Notes under the pieces: generated by a model
Database searches by the model: none
Seen by the model: the letters and a program-made list of their open reading frames with translations, nothing else
Told to the model about the DNA's origin: nothing
Translations under genes and position numbers: made by a program
Shown: positions 29,531 through 38,333 of the stretch, one piece after another
Layout: each line of letters opens with the position of its first letter
Position numbering within the stretch: the first letter of the stretch is position 1
Assembly: GCA_036946405.1 (NCBI GenBank)
Contig: JAQIJC010000001.1
Coordinates: forward strand, 3,175,501 to 3,239,500
DNA length: 64,000 nucleotides
Reading direction: 5' to 3'
Origin: Sphingomonas phyllosphaerae
GTDB taxonomy: Bacteria > Pseudomonadota > Alphaproteobacteria > Sphingomonadales > Sphingomonadaceae

Positions 29531-30252
29531 GCGCGTGCCCGCCGCCGCAGTCGCGCCTCGGCCTTTTCGCGCGCCAGCATCGTCCGCATCCGCATCAGCA
29601 CCACCGCACCGAAGAAGAACGAGAAGCCCGCCAGCATGATCGGCAGCGGCCAGAGCAGCGAGCGGTCGATGCTGGAACCCGTCAGCCCGATGCTCGGCCC
29701 CTGATGCAGCGTGTTCCACCACACGACCGAATAGCGGATGATCGGGAGCAGCACGGTGCCGGCAATGCCGTAGAGCGCGGGGATGCGCCCGTCACCGTCA
29801 CGCTCGCGATCGGCCTGCGCCAGTGCGATGAAGCCGAGATAGACGAAGAACAACAGCAGCATCGACGTCAGCCGCCCGTCCCATTGCCACCACGTCCCCC
29901 AGGTCGGCCGGCCCCAGATCGCGCCGGTGACGAGGCAGAGCGCAGCGAAGATCGCGCCCGGCGCGGCGGTCGCGCGCGCGGCGATCATGGCGAGCGGATG
30001 CCGCCAGACGAGGAAGACGATGCTGGCTATCGCGATGCTGCTCCACCCGCCCATCCCGAGCCAGGCAGCGGGAACGTGGATGTAGAGGATGCGGACCGTT
30101 TCGCCCTGCAAGTAATCCGCCGGGGTCTGCGTCAGCCCCGCCCAGCAGCCGATCGCGATCAACACCACCCCCGCCCAGAACAGAATGGGAGTCAGCGGTC
30201 GCGCGATCTTCAGGAAACGGGCCGGGTTGGCAAAGGCATGGAGCGAAGGCAC
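29527..30252 (-). CDS. ccmC: haem transporter/loader CcmC
   Basis: A 241-aa, six-helix membrane protein that loads haem onto CcmE. The tryptophan-rich motif is present (GRPTWGTWWQWDGRLTSMLL, ~residues 115-134). Haem-ligand His residues lie in ILYIHVPAAWLGMGG and SVVWWNTLHQG. I chose the GTG at 30252 because it gives the standard length and the typical LHAFANPARF start. The frame stays open to 30456, but that part runs through a palindromic repeat and is unlikely to be coding. Confidence 0.92.
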   Translation of the reverse strand: MPSLHAFANPARFLKIARPLTPILFWAGVVLIAIGCWAGLTQTPADYLQGETVRILYIHVPAAWLGMGGWSSIAIASIVFLVWRHPLAMIAARATAAPGAIFAALCLVTGAIWGRPTWGTWWQWDGRLTSMLLLFFVYLGFIALAQADRERDGDGRIPALYGIAGTVLLPIIRYSVVWWNTLHQGPSIGLTGSSIDRSLLWPLPIMLAGFSFFFGAVVLMRMRTMLAREKAEARLRRRARA

Positions 30253-30356
30253 GGCGCCGGGATAGGCGAACAGGGGGCGGTCGTCACCCCCCGGGCGTTT
30301 AGTGGATGGGGACACAATGGTGGCGTGCCCCGCGGCGAGCGTAGCAGCGGATTTGA

Positions 30357-30435
30357 CAGACATGGGCCCCTGCCTTCGCAGGGGCGACGGGGATCGATCA
30401 ACCGTCGCCCCTGCGAAGGCAGGGGCCCATGTCTG
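30357..30435. repeat. family D perfect inverted repeat
   Basis: 34-bp arms (30357-30390 and 30402-30435) are exact reverse complements around an 11-bp loop, each with CCCCTGCCTTCGCAGGGG inside. It lies upstream of ccmC and 54 bp beyond the leucine dehydrogenase stop. A transcript here would form a very stable hairpin. Confidence 0.9.
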
Positions 30436-30489
30436 CTTCATCTCGCGTACCGTCACCGTCGAACGCGGCGACAGTGTGTCAAAACGCCA

Positions 30490-31545
30490 TCAAGCCGCCC
30501 GGCCGATCAGCCGGCGCGCGATCCGGTCGGCGACCTCGGCGGTCGGATCGCCCGAGGCGGCGGCCTCATCCCACACCTGATCAAGCCGACCGGGGATCTG
30601 CGCGATCCGCGCCATCACCTCGGCCTCGTCGCCATGGCCAAGATATTCCAAACCGACGTTGATGATGCCGCCGGCGTTGATGACGTAATCGGGCGCATAG
30701 ACGATCCCGGCGTCGTGCAACCGCTGGCCGTCGGCGCGCGCCTCGAGCTGGTTGTTCGCGCCGCCCGCGACGATCTTCGCCTTGAGCGTCGGGATCGAGC
30801 GTTCGGTGAGGATCGCGCCCAGCGCATTGGGGCTGACGATATCGACGTCCGCCGACAGGATCGCGTCCGGTGCGACGATGGTCGCGCCCAGCTCCGCCGC
30901 CATCCGCTCGGCGCGCGCCTGATCGACGTCGGCGAGCGTCAGCACCGCGCCGTCCTTCGCCAGCAACCGCGCAAGCCCGCCGCCGACCGAGCCGAGCCCC
31001 TGGATCGCGACGCGCACGCCCTTCATGTCGTCGCTGCCGAGCCCGCGCTTCGCCGCGGCGCGGGCGCCCAGATAGACGCCGTGCGCGGTGTACGGCCCGG
31101 GATCGCCGCCCGCCGCACCCTGCGCGACCGGCAGGCCGGAGACGTAGCGCGTCTCGCCCGCGATCACCTTCATGCGCGCCTCGGACATGCCGACGTCCTC
31201 GGCGGTGACGTAGCGGCCGCCCAGCGACTCGACCGCGCGGCCGAACGCCACCAGCTGTTCGTCGCTGATCGTCGCGCCCGGCTGGTCCGCGAGCACGACG
31301 CCCTTGCCGCCGCCCAGATCGAGCCCGGCCATCGCATTCTTGTAGCTCATGCCGCGCGAGAGCCGCAGCGCATCGGTAATCGCCCGGGAATCATCGACAT
31401 AGTGCCAGAAGCGCACCCCGCCCGCCGCCGGTCCGAGCGTCGTGGAGTGAACCGCGATCACCGCCTTCAGCCCCGAAGCCGGGTCGGTGAACAGATGCAG
31501 CCCTTCATGGCTGTCGAAATCGGGATAGTCCCAGACCGAGGTCAT
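30490..31545 (-). CDS. Glu/Leu/Phe/Val dehydrogenase, leucine-type
   Basis: A 351-aa NAD-dependent amino-acid dehydrogenase, most like leucine/valine dehydrogenases that deaminate branched-chain amino acids. The glycine-rich substrate segment with the catalytic Lys is in GMSYKNAMAGLDLGGGKG (~residues 66-83). The Rossmann motif GLGSVGGGLARLL is at ~residue 180. The N-terminus (DSHEGLHLFTDPASGLKAVIA) matches the short leucine-type subgroup, not hexameric GDH. It is monocistronic, with tRNA-His upstream. Confidence 0.92.
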   Translation of the reverse strand: MTSVWDYPDFDSHEGLHLFTDPASGLKAVIAVHSTTLGPAAGGVRFWHYVDDSRAITDALRLSRGMSYKNAMAGLDLGGGKGVVLADQPGATISDEQLVAFGRAVESLGGRYVTAEDVGMSEARMKVIAGETRYVSGLPVAQGAAGGDPGPYTAHGVYLGARAAAKRGLGSDDMKGVRVAIQGLGSVGGGLARLLAKDGAVLTLADVDQARAERMAAELGATIVAPDAILSADVDIVSPNALGAILTERSIPTLKAKIVAGGANNQLEARADGQRLHDAGIVYAPDYVINAGGIINVGLEYLGHGDEAEVMARIAQIPGRLDQVWDEAAASGDPTAEVADRIARRLIGRAA

Positions 31546-31635
31546 CGTCTCTCCAGTGCGACCGACGTTAAATTACCGGCGGACGCAATAATCTTGTCGA
31601 GCGAAAAACGCCAGCAAGAAACAGAAACGAAGGGA

Positions 31636-31713
31636 TGGGGCGATCGACGGGACTTGAACCCGCGACCCTCGGTACCACAAACCGATGCTCTAACCAACTG
31701 AGCTACGATCGCC
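31636..31713 (-). tRNA. tRNA-His (GUG)
   Basis: A 78-nt cloverleaf with encoded CCA. The anticodon loop is TTGTGGT within TCGGT/ACCGA. The acceptor has the extra G-1:C73 pair (GGCGATCG / CGATCGCC), diagnostic of tRNA-His. Confidence 0.96.
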
Positions 31714-31760
31714 GCGAAGGCCGTGCCCCTAGCGGCACCGCGCCCGGTTCGTCAAGCGGT

Positions 31761-32480
31761 TCAGAAGCGTCCGTCGACCGAGAAGGTGCGGGCCGCGCCG
31801 CTGACCGCGAATCCCGCGCCATCGAGCCGCGCCGCGATCGTCGGATCGGTCGGGATCAGCGTCAGGTCGGCGCGATAGCGGCCGTCGGGCCATAGACGCA
31901 GGTTGACGCCCTCGCCCGCGCCGCTGGTGAGCGGCAGCAGCAACGCGCCGGCGTCGCAGCGCGCGCTGCCGCTGAGCGCGCCGGGCAGCGGCTGGCCGAG
32001 GAATGCCCCGGCGAGCGTCGCGCGGACGCGGCCCTCGGCGGCCTGGCATGTGCCATCGACGAAGCGCACGGTGACGCCATCGAGGTTGAGCGCGGAGACG
32101 GGCAGCGGGGCGAAGGCGTTGCCGGGCGACAATGGTCCGTTGGCGTCGATCACCGCCGCGCGGTTGCGCCCGATCTCGACCACGCCCGCCAGCCGCTGCG
32201 CCGGGTCGGTCGACTCGCTTGCCAGGGCGATATGCGCGCGGCCGATCAGCAAAGCGAACGGCGACAGGCCGGCATCGAGGTCGCCCAAGGCGATCTCGCC
32301 GAACCGTGCCTCGACCAGCCGGCCGGACCACAGGCTGCCGGTCACTTCGCGCGCGGCGAACCCCTGTCCGTCGAGCCCGGTCCAGCCGAGCGCGAGCCGC
32401 AACGGGAGGAAGGCGAGCATCGCCGCCGCGAACAGCGCGAGGAACAAGGTGCGGCGGCCGGTGGTGAGCGGGATACGCAT
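31761..32480 (-). CDS. gspN: type II secretion system protein N
   Basis: A 239-aa protein with one N-terminal membrane helix (~residues 10-30) and a periplasmic domain. GspN is an accessory T2SS inner-membrane component found only in some systems. The assignment rests on its place at the end of gspC-M and on GspN-like segments (LRLALGWTGLDGQGFAAREVTGSLWSG in two overlapping parts, ~residues 27-52). It overlaps the gspM stop by one base. Sequence conservation in this family is weak. Confidence 0.82.
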   Translation of the reverse strand: MRIPLTTGRRTLFLALFAAAMLAFLPLRLALGWTGLDGQGFAAREVTGSLWSGRLVEARFGEIALGDLDAGLSPFALLIGRAHIALASESTDPAQRLAGVVEIGRNRAAVIDANGPLSPGNAFAPLPVSALNLDGVTVRFVDGTCQAAEGRVRATLAGAFLGQPLPGALSGSARCDAGALLLPLTSGAGEGVNLRLWPDGRYRADLTLIPTDPTIAARLDGAGFAVSGAARTFSVDGRF

Positions 32481-32953
32481 CAGACCCCCCGCGCGCGCAG
32501 CGTCATGGTCGCGGTCACGCTGCCCGCGCCGTTGCCGGAGACGCTGAGCGAATCGACGAGCACGCCTTCCGCTTCAAGCCCGCTGATCCATTGCATCAAC
32601 GCGCCGGCGCGCGCGGTGGCGATCGCGGTGCGGATGCGGTCGGGCGCCTCGACATCGAGGCTGGCGAGCGTGAACCCCGCAGCGTCGGCGCGGGCGCGGA
32701 CGATGTCGGCGAGCGGCGCGGACAGCGGAGTCGCACGCCGTTGCAACGCCTTGACCTGCCGGAGCCCGGCCTGCGCGGTGCCGAGCCGGATCACCGCATC
32801 GGTGTAACGCTCACGCGAGGACGACAGGCCGTCGCGAACCGGGCGGATCACCGCGCCCCACACCAAAGTGACGGCGGCCAGCGCGACCATCACCAGCAAC
32901 AGCCGCCGCTCACGCAGCGAGCGTCCGTCGAACCACGTCTTCAACGCCGTCAT
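32480..32953 (-). CDS. gspM: type II secretion system protein M
   Basis: A 157-aa bitopic protein. A short cytoplasmic tail (SLRERRLLLVMVALAAVTLVWG) leads into the membrane helix (~residues 18-36), then a periplasmic ferredoxin-like domain. It stabilises GspL in the inner-membrane platform. It is the expected length, overlaps gspL by 4 nt, and touches gspN. The SLRERRLL start is typical of GspM. Confidence 0.9.
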   Translation of the reverse strand: MTALKTWFDGRSLRERRLLLVMVALAAVTLVWGAVIRPVRDGLSSSRERYTDAVIRLGTAQAGLRQVKALQRRATPLSAPLADIVRARADAAGFTLASLDVEAPDRIRTAIATARAGALMQWISGLEAEGVLVDSLSVSGNGAGSVTATMTLRARGV

Positions 32954-34038
32954 GGCCGCACCGTCATGTCGCCGGTCAGCCGACCGGCCGATTGCTGGAA
33001 GACGCTCGATTCGACGGAGAAGCCGGCATCGGCGAGTCGCGACTTGACCGTATTCGCCTGCGCCTCGCCCGCCAGCGACAGCGAGACGCGCAGCGCGCCG
33101 TTCGGCTCGAACTGCAGCGCGGTGATCTCGGTATCGGGCACCGCCTCGACGATCGCGTAGATCGCCGCGGCAGTGCGGGTGAAGCCCTGCCCCGGCCCGC
33201 GCAGCGCCGACAGCCGCTCGCCGAGCATCCGGGTTTCGTCGCCCGCGCCGGTGCCCCGGGGAAGGCCCTGCCGCGCGATCGTCGCGGCGCGCTGTTCGAT
33301 CGTATCCGCCCCGAACGAATAGCGCATGATCCGCACGACATCGATCGCGAGTGTCGCGAGCAGGATCAGCCCGGCGAGCACCGCCAGCCGCCGCACCAGC
33401 CCCCAGTCGATCGCGGTCCGGCGGCGACGGCGCGCGAAGGCGCCTTGCCGCAGGTCGATCACCGGCGCGGCGACCGCGTCGATCGCGGCGGCGCGGAGTG
33501 CGGCGCGGTCGAGCAGGCGCGGGGTCTCGCCGCGGGTGACCAGCCCGGTGAGCACCGGCTCATCGGCCCAGCCGGTGGTGCGACCGCGCGCCACCACCTG
33601 CCCGCCGAGGTCGGCGCGGACATAGCCTTCCTCGGGCTCCGGGAGCAGTAGCGGCGCGGGGACGACCGCGGCCGGATCGACCCCGCCGCGCGCCAGCGCC
33701 GCGAGCCACCCCGCCATCCGCGCCGGGGCAACGACCGCGATCGCGCGCTCGCCGTCACGTTCGCGCCCGACCGCGACATGCAGGTCGTGCGCGGGCTCGG
33801 CAGTCGCGTCGCTGACCACGACGCGCGCCGCCGCCAGCGCCTGTGCCGGGGAGCGCGCGGGCAGCGTCGCCCAATGCAACGTCACCGCGTCGGCGGGTGC
33901 GACCGCGACGACGCGATCCTCCGCCGTCACCTCGGGCAGCCCCTCGCCCTCGCGCTCGACCGCGTCGTCGCGGATCCGCCACCAGCGCCATGGCTGCGAA
34001 TCATTGGGGGGCAGGAAGAGGAGCGTCGCTGCGGTCAT
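32950..34038 (-). CDS. gspL: type II secretion system protein L
   Basis: A 362-aa platform protein that links the GspE ATPase to the inner membrane. The N-terminal cytoplasmic actin-like domain (~residues 1-235) is followed by a membrane helix (~residues 246-262, AVLAGLILLATLAIDV) and a C-terminal periplasmic ferredoxin-like domain. The open frame runs much further upstream, but the ATG at 34038, overlapping the gspK stop, gives MTAATLLFLPPND and the standard length. Confidence 0.9.
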   Translation of the reverse strand: MTAATLLFLPPNDSQPWRWWRIRDDAVEREGEGLPEVTAEDRVVAVAPADAVTLHWATLPARSPAQALAAARVVVSDATAEPAHDLHVAVGRERDGERAIAVVAPARMAGWLAALARGGVDPAAVVPAPLLLPEPEEGYVRADLGGQVVARGRTTGWADEPVLTGLVTRGETPRLLDRAALRAAAIDAVAAPVIDLRQGAFARRRRRTAIDWGLVRRLAVLAGLILLATLAIDVVRIMRYSFGADTIEQRAATIARQGLPRGTGAGDETRMLGERLSALRGPGQGFTRTAAAIYAIVEAVPDTEITALQFEPNGALRVSLSLAGEAQANTVKSRLADAGFSVESSVFQQSAGRLTGDMTVRP

Positions 34039-35003
34039 GGTACATCCCCCCATTGCCGCGTCACGAGCCGGACGGGAAGGGTCCGCGCGTCGATCAGCCC
34101 TTCCTCGTGCAATTCGGCGCCGCCATTGGCCACGTCGATGCGCAGCGCGAACCATTTGGTGGTGACGGCGGTCTGCGACTGAGCGCCGATGTCGGTCGCG
34201 CCGCCCGCGCTCGCCAGTTGCGCCCAAAACTGCCCGGCCTGCGCATAGCCGCCCGGCGGGCGGCGCAGCAGCAGCCCCTGCGCCTGCGCCACGCCCATCG
34301 TGTCGGGGAGCAGCATCGCGAGCAACGGCGCCTGTTCGGGGAGCAGGGTGTTGACGTTGAGCACGGACTGGCGCGCGATCGGGAGCGTGCACACCCATGG
34401 CCGGATCAGCGCGTACGCCTCGGGCGTGACGCCCTTCACGGCGCGCAACTCGCTGACATCGGCCATCAACGTGCCGGCGGTGCGATAGCCGCGGTAATCG
34501 TTGTTCTCCGCCCCGCCAGGCAGCGGATCGTCGTCGCTGTCGAGCCAGTCGGCGGTCGCCGTCGCAATCGCATCGCCATCCGGCACGCGCAGCAGCCGCA
34601 ACAGCCGCTGGAAACGCGTCAGCGCCTGCGGGTTGACGAGATAGGCGTCGCCGAAGCCGAAGGTGACCAGCCCGTTGAGGTTGAAGCAATTGCCGCCGTC
34701 GGTGACGCGCGCGGTCGCCGTGCCGCCGGGGATCGGCAAGCCGAACGGCCGCCCGCTCCACCCGCCGGTCAGCGCGACACGGTCGCGGCTCTGTTGCAGC
34801 AAGGTGGAGACGCGGCGGGTCGCCAGTGTCTCGGCGGCATAGGCATAACCGCGCGCGGCATCGAGCGCGACGGCATTGGCGGCGAGCCGCGTCGACAGCC
34901 GCAACCGCTCCAGCGCGGTCGCCGCCATCACCGCGATCACCGCGACGAGCAGCAGCACGGTGAGCAGCGCGGCCCCGCGCTCGCCGGGTCTAGCGCGGCG
35001 CAT
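34035..35003 (-). CDS. gspK: type II secretion minor pseudopilin K
   Basis: A 322-aa minor pseudopilin that caps the pseudopilus tip. The prepilin-peptidase site is RGAALLTVLLLVAV near residue 9; it lacks the Glu+5 of other pseudopilins, as expected for GspK. The large C-terminal domain includes the helical insert typical of K proteins. It overlaps gspJ by 14 nt and gspL by 4 nt. Confidence 0.93.
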   Translation of the reverse strand: MRRARPGERGAALLTVLLLVAVIAVMAATALERLRLSTRLAANAVALDAARGYAYAAETLATRRVSTLLQQSRDRVALTGGWSGRPFGLPIPGGTATARVTDGGNCFNLNGLVTFGFGDAYLVNPQALTRFQRLLRLLRVPDGDAIATATADWLDSDDDPLPGGAENNDYRGYRTAGTLMADVSELRAVKGVTPEAYALIRPWVCTLPIARQSVLNVNTLLPEQAPLLAMLLPDTMGVAQAQGLLLRRPPGGYAQAGQFWAQLASAGGATDIGAQSQTAVTTKWFALRIDVANGGAELHEEGLIDARTLPVRLVTRQWGDVP

Positions 35004-35679
35004 CGATCGCGCCTGTCGGAGTGCCGGCCGGGGCGCCGGAACCGGGCCCCTGCTGGCCGTTGTTGGTATCGTCGATGGCGCGCGGCGCGCCGGTGCCGAC
35101 GAGGAACAGCAGCCGGTAGGATTGCCCGCCGGCGCGTACGAGCGTCAGTTCCATCGCCTGCGGCAAGGACGCGCGTTCGTCGCCCTGCCAGGTGTCGCTC
35201 CACGCCCCGGCATAGCGGAAGCGGACGCGCACCTCCTGCACGCGGTCGACCAGCAACGCCGCGGGCAGTGGGGCAGCGCCGTCGAGCGCCGGATAGGCGA
35301 CGCGCTCGATCCCGTCGGCGGTCAGGCGGTATTCGACCTTCTGCACGGTGGCGCGCGGGGCCTGATCGGGGTTCGCCCAGCCGCCGCGCACGAAACGCAG
35401 GATGGGCTGCGCGCTGCGGTCGCCAGAAAAGGCCGGGAGCAGCGTCCCCGCGGCGTCGCGGGTCGGGCGATCCTGCGCCTGCGCCATGTCAGCGGTCATG
35501 ATCGACACCAAGCGGTTGAGCGCGGCATTGTCGTCGAGCGCGGCGCCGGTCGCGCCCTGCGCGCGGACGCTGAACGCCAGCAGCGCGACCCCCGCCGCGG
35601 CGATCATCCCGAAGATCATCAGCGCGATCATCACCTCGACGAGGGTGAAGCCCGCTTCGTGGCGGGTCCGGCGCGTCAC
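34990..35679 (-). CDS. gspJ: type II secretion minor pseudopilin J
   Basis: A 229-aa minor pseudopilin. The type IV prepilin signal is EAGFTLVEVMIALMIFG, with cleavage after Gly and Glu+5 present. The C-terminal beta domain contains the family's RFRYAGAWSDTW-like segment. It forms the tip trimer with GspI and GspK. It overlaps gspI by 4 nt. Confidence 0.93.
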   Translation of the reverse strand: MTRRTRHEAGFTLVEVMIALMIFGMIAAAGVALLAFSVRAQGATGAALDDNAALNRLVSIMTADMAQAQDRPTRDAAGTLLPAFSGDRSAQPILRFVRGGWANPDQAPRATVQKVEYRLTADGIERVAYPALDGAAPLPAALLVDRVQEVRVRFRYAGAWSDTWQGDERASLPQAMELTLVRAGGQSYRLLFLVGTGAPRAIDDTNNGQQGPGSGAPAGTPTGAIDAPR

Positions 35680-36095
35680 GGCCCGACCCGAGTCTGCGCG
35701 ATCGGTGCGGGGGGCGGGCGGACCATCGTCGCGCGGCCCAGCACCGCGCCGCCCGCATCGCTGACCGCGACGTCGATCCGCTGCACGTCGCCATCACCGA
35801 GCGGCTGGGTATCGCGCACCCATGTCCAGCTGCGCCCGCCGGCCTGCTCGACCCCGCTCGCACGGCCGCGCGTCGGCGGCTGCGCGTCGGTGACCGCCTC
35901 GATCGCGACGTTGCGGGCGACGATCTGTGCGAGCAGGGTCGCGGAAACGAAGCCGGTCGAGCGGATCGTCTGCCCCTCCAGCCGGATCAGCGCGAGCGCG
36001 GCGAGGCTGAACACGACCAGCGCGACCATGATCTCGACCAAAGTGAACCCACGCGCGCGCGGGTCAGCCGGCGACACGGACGGTCCCGTCGGCAT
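35676..36095 (-). CDS. gspI: type II secretion minor pseudopilin I
   Basis: A 139-aa minor pseudopilin. The prepilin signal is ARGFTLVEIMVALVVFSLAAL (cut after Gly), with a conserved short C-terminal domain (TWVRDTQPLGDGDVQRIDV). It nucleates the pseudopilus tip. The start at 36095 lies inside the gspH end (32-nt overlap). A later start would lose the leader's basic residues, so this one is kept. Confidence 0.92.
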   Translation of the reverse strand: MPTGPSVSPADPRARGFTLVEIMVALVVFSLAALALIRLEGQTIRSTGFVSATLLAQIVARNVAIEAVTDAQPPTRGRASGVEQAGGRSWTWVRDTQPLGDGDVQRIDVAVSDAGGAVLGRATMVRPPPAPIAQTRVGP

Positions 36096-36540
36096 CGATC
36101 ACCACATCGGTGCGCATCCCCTCGCGCGTCAGCGTCACGGTCATCGCGCGATCGGCGAGCCCGGTGGTGTCGAAGGTCAGCCGGTCGCGGGCGGGGCCGG
36201 TGGTCGCGGTGCCGGGCTTCCAGCGCTCGACCTTCAGCGCGCCGTCGAGCGGGGTCCACGCACCGCCGCGCCATTGGTCGAAGCCATAGCCGCCGGGCGT
36301 CACCCACAGGCTGACGGGGCGCGCCTCGACGATCGCCGCATCGTGCGCGGCGCGGGTACGCACCGCGAAGCGCGTCGCCTCGTCCATCAGCCGGCCGCGC
36401 GTGTCGGGCATCATCAGCACCGCCGCCGCCGACGCGAGCCCGATGACGGTGATGACCACCATCAGCTCGATCAGCGTGAAGCCGCGCTGGCGCAGCCCGC
36501 GCGGCGACCGCGCCTTACTGCCAGGATCCGATATCGGCAT
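36064..36540 (-). CDS. gspH: type II secretion minor pseudopilin H
   Basis: A 158-aa pseudopilin. The prepilin peptidase site is RQRGFTLIELMVVITVIG, and the GspH-type C-terminal domain includes VRTRAAHDAAIVEARPVSLW. GspH links the major pilin GspG to the tip complex. It overlaps gspG by 26 nt and gspI by 32 nt, so the operon is very compact here. Confidence 0.92.
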   Translation of the reverse strand: MPISDPGSKARSPRGLRQRGFTLIELMVVITVIGLASAAAVLMMPDTRGRLMDEATRFAVRTRAAHDAAIVEARPVSLWVTPGGYGFDQWRGGAWTPLDGALKVERWKPGTATTGPARDRLTFDTTGLADRAMTVTLTREGMRTDVVIDADGTVRVAG

Positions 36541-36967
36541 CGATCCCCTGCCCGCCGTCCTTGCCGTCGGCCCCCAGCGTCCAGACGTCCGCCGCGCCGT
36601 GCTGACCGGGCGAGGCGTAGAGGTACGGGCGGTTCCACGGGTCCTGCGGCAGGCGCTTAATATAGCCGCCGGCCTGATAGCGCGCGGCGTCCGCCCCTGC
36701 CGGCGGGGTGACCAAAGCCTGCAAGCCCTGCGTCGTCGTCGGGTAATTGCCCATCTGCAACCGGTAGAGTTCGAGGCCCTGTTCGATCGTCGCGATATCG
36801 GCCTTGGCCTTCTGGATGCGCGCGGTGTCGCCCGAGGGCAGCACGTTGAGCGCGACGATCGTCGCGAGCAGGCCGATGATGACGATCACCACCATCAGCT
36901 CCACGAGCGTGAAGCCGTTGCGCTTCCGGCGGCGGTTCTTCTGTTCGGTCGACATAGGCATTCTCAT
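36515..36967 (-). CDS. gspG: type II secretion major pseudopilin G
   Basis: A 150-aa major pseudopilin. The signal is KRNGFTLVELMVVIVIIG. The conserved GspG segments follow: NYPTTTQGLQALV, then YIKRLPQDPWNRPYLY, with the acidic calcium-loop region (GADGKDGGQGIDADI) near the C-terminus. It polymerises into the periplasmic pseudopilus. The start at 36967 overlaps the gspF stop (ATGA); an ATG at 36955 is an alternative. Confidence 0.95.
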   Translation of the reverse strand: MRMPMSTEQKNRRRKRNGFTLVELMVVIVIIGLLATIVALNVLPSGDTARIQKAKADIATIEQGLELYRLQMGNYPTTTQGLQALVTPPAGADAARYQAGGYIKRLPQDPWNRPYLYASPGQHGAADVWTLGADGKDGGQGIDADIGSWQ

Positions 36968-38187
36968 TGTCCGGCCAGCGTGTTGAGCTGAAGGATGGGG
37001 AGCAGGATCGATAGCACGATCGTTGCGACGATCGCGCCCATGATGACGATGATGAACGGTTCGAGCAGCGACATCGCGGTGGCGGTGAAGCGGTCGAACT
37101 CGCGCTCCAGATAATCCGCCGCGCGCTCCAGCATCTCGTCGAGCCGCCCCGCCGCCTCGCCGCTCGCCGCGAGATAGACGAGCAGCGGGGGGAAGACCCC
37201 CGCGCGGCGCATCGCCGCCGACAGGCTGCCGCCGCCGCGGATCGACTCGGTGATCTCGTCCGACGCGGCCTTCAGCCGGCGGTTGTGGATCGTTCCCGCG
37301 GTGAGGCTAAGCCCTTCCAATAGCGGGAGCCGGCTGGCGACCATCGTCGAGAGCGTCCGCGCCATCCGCGCCGCGTGCAGGTCGCGGAGCAGCCGACCGA
37401 GCAGCGGCACGCGCAGCAGCCAGCTGTCGAAGGCGAGCCGGATCGGCGGCTGGCGCAGCGCCGCCCATGCCGCGCAGCCGAGCCCGACCAGCACCAGCAG
37501 CATCAACCACCACCAGCCGACCAACATGTCGGACAGGCCGATCACCAGCCGCGTCAGCAGCGGAAGTTCCTGACCGACGGTATCGAATTGCTCGACCACC
37601 TGCGGGACGACGAAGGTCATCAGCGCCAGCACGACGCCGAGCGCCACGGCGGCGAGCACCGAAGGATAGGCCATCGCGGTCAGCAACTTGCCGCGGATTT
37701 CGGCCTGGCGTTCGAGCAGGGTCGACAGCCGCTCCATGATCTGCGGCAGCGTGCCCGAGCTTTCGCCCGCCGCGACCATCGCGCGGTAGAGCGGCGGGAA
37801 GCTCTTTGGCTCGCGCGCCATCGCATCGGCGAGGCGGCGGCCCTCGACGACCGCGCTGTGGACGGTCTGGACGATTGCGCGGACGCTTTCCTGCTCGGTC
37901 TGGCGGGTGATCGTGCGGAGCGACTCCTCCAGCGGAGAGACGCGGTTGAGCGTGGCCAACTGGCGGGTGAACAAAGTCAATTGCTTGCCCGACATCTTCG
38001 CGCGGCCGAGTTCGAGCCCGAACAGCGGACGGCTGCGCGCCTGCGGGGTGCTGCCGGGTTCGAGGCGAACGACGTACAGCCGCTTGCGGTCGAGCGCGGC
38101 GCGCGCGGCGTCCATGTCGGTGGCGCTGACATGGCCGCGTGTCTCGTTGCCGCGGGTGTCGATCGCGAGATAGTCGAAGTCAGCCAT
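36964..38187 (-). CDS. gspF: type II secretion inner-membrane platform protein F
   Basis: A 407-aa polytopic protein. Two repeated cytoplasmic helical domains (~residues 70-165 and 270-370) alternate with three membrane segments (~residues 170-190, 220-240 and 375-398). The N-terminus (FDYLAIDTRGNETRGHVSA) and the FTRQLATLNRVSPLEESL motif are classic GspF. The upstream gap to gspE (146 bp) contains a family A palindromic pair. Confidence 0.95.
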   Translation of the reverse strand: MADFDYLAIDTRGNETRGHVSATDMDAARAALDRKRLYVVRLEPGSTPQARSRPLFGLELGRAKMSGKQLTLFTRQLATLNRVSPLEESLRTITRQTEQESVRAIVQTVHSAVVEGRRLADAMAREPKSFPPLYRAMVAAGESSGTLPQIMERLSTLLERQAEIRGKLLTAMAYPSVLAAVALGVVLALMTFVVPQVVEQFDTVGQELPLLTRLVIGLSDMLVGWWWLMLLVLVGLGCAAWAALRQPPIRLAFDSWLLRVPLLGRLLRDLHAARMARTLSTMVASRLPLLEGLSLTAGTIHNRRLKAASDEITESIRGGGSLSAAMRRAGVFPPLLVYLAASGEAAGRLDEMLERAADYLEREFDRFTATAMSLLEPFIIVIMGAIVATIVLSILLPILQLNTLAGQ

Positions 38188-38193
38188 GACCTT

Positions 38194-38322
38194 ACCCTCC
38201 CCTCCCTGTCAGGGAGGGGGCGGGGGTGGGTCGCGTCCGGGTGGTACGGAGCCGCCAGCGCCTGTTTGGACGTACCACGAGCACGCTACCCTCCCCCAGC
38301 CCCTCCCTGAGAGGGAGGGGGG
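38194..38322. repeat. family A paired palindromic repeat between gspE and gspF
   Basis: Arms 38194-38230 and 38288-38322 have the same hairpin-plus-inward-tail layout as the carA and DUF559 copies. The ~57-bp centre contains a further inverted pair (TGGTACG / CGTACCA). It is the only sizeable gap in an operon whose other genes overlap. Confidence 0.85.
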
Positions 38323-38333
38323 CAAGTTGAGGC

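Noticed and set aside
30253..30456. N-terminal extension of ccmC through the palindrome
   Set aside because: It would add ~68 unconserved residues encoded by the repeat; the GTG at 30252 gives the family length.
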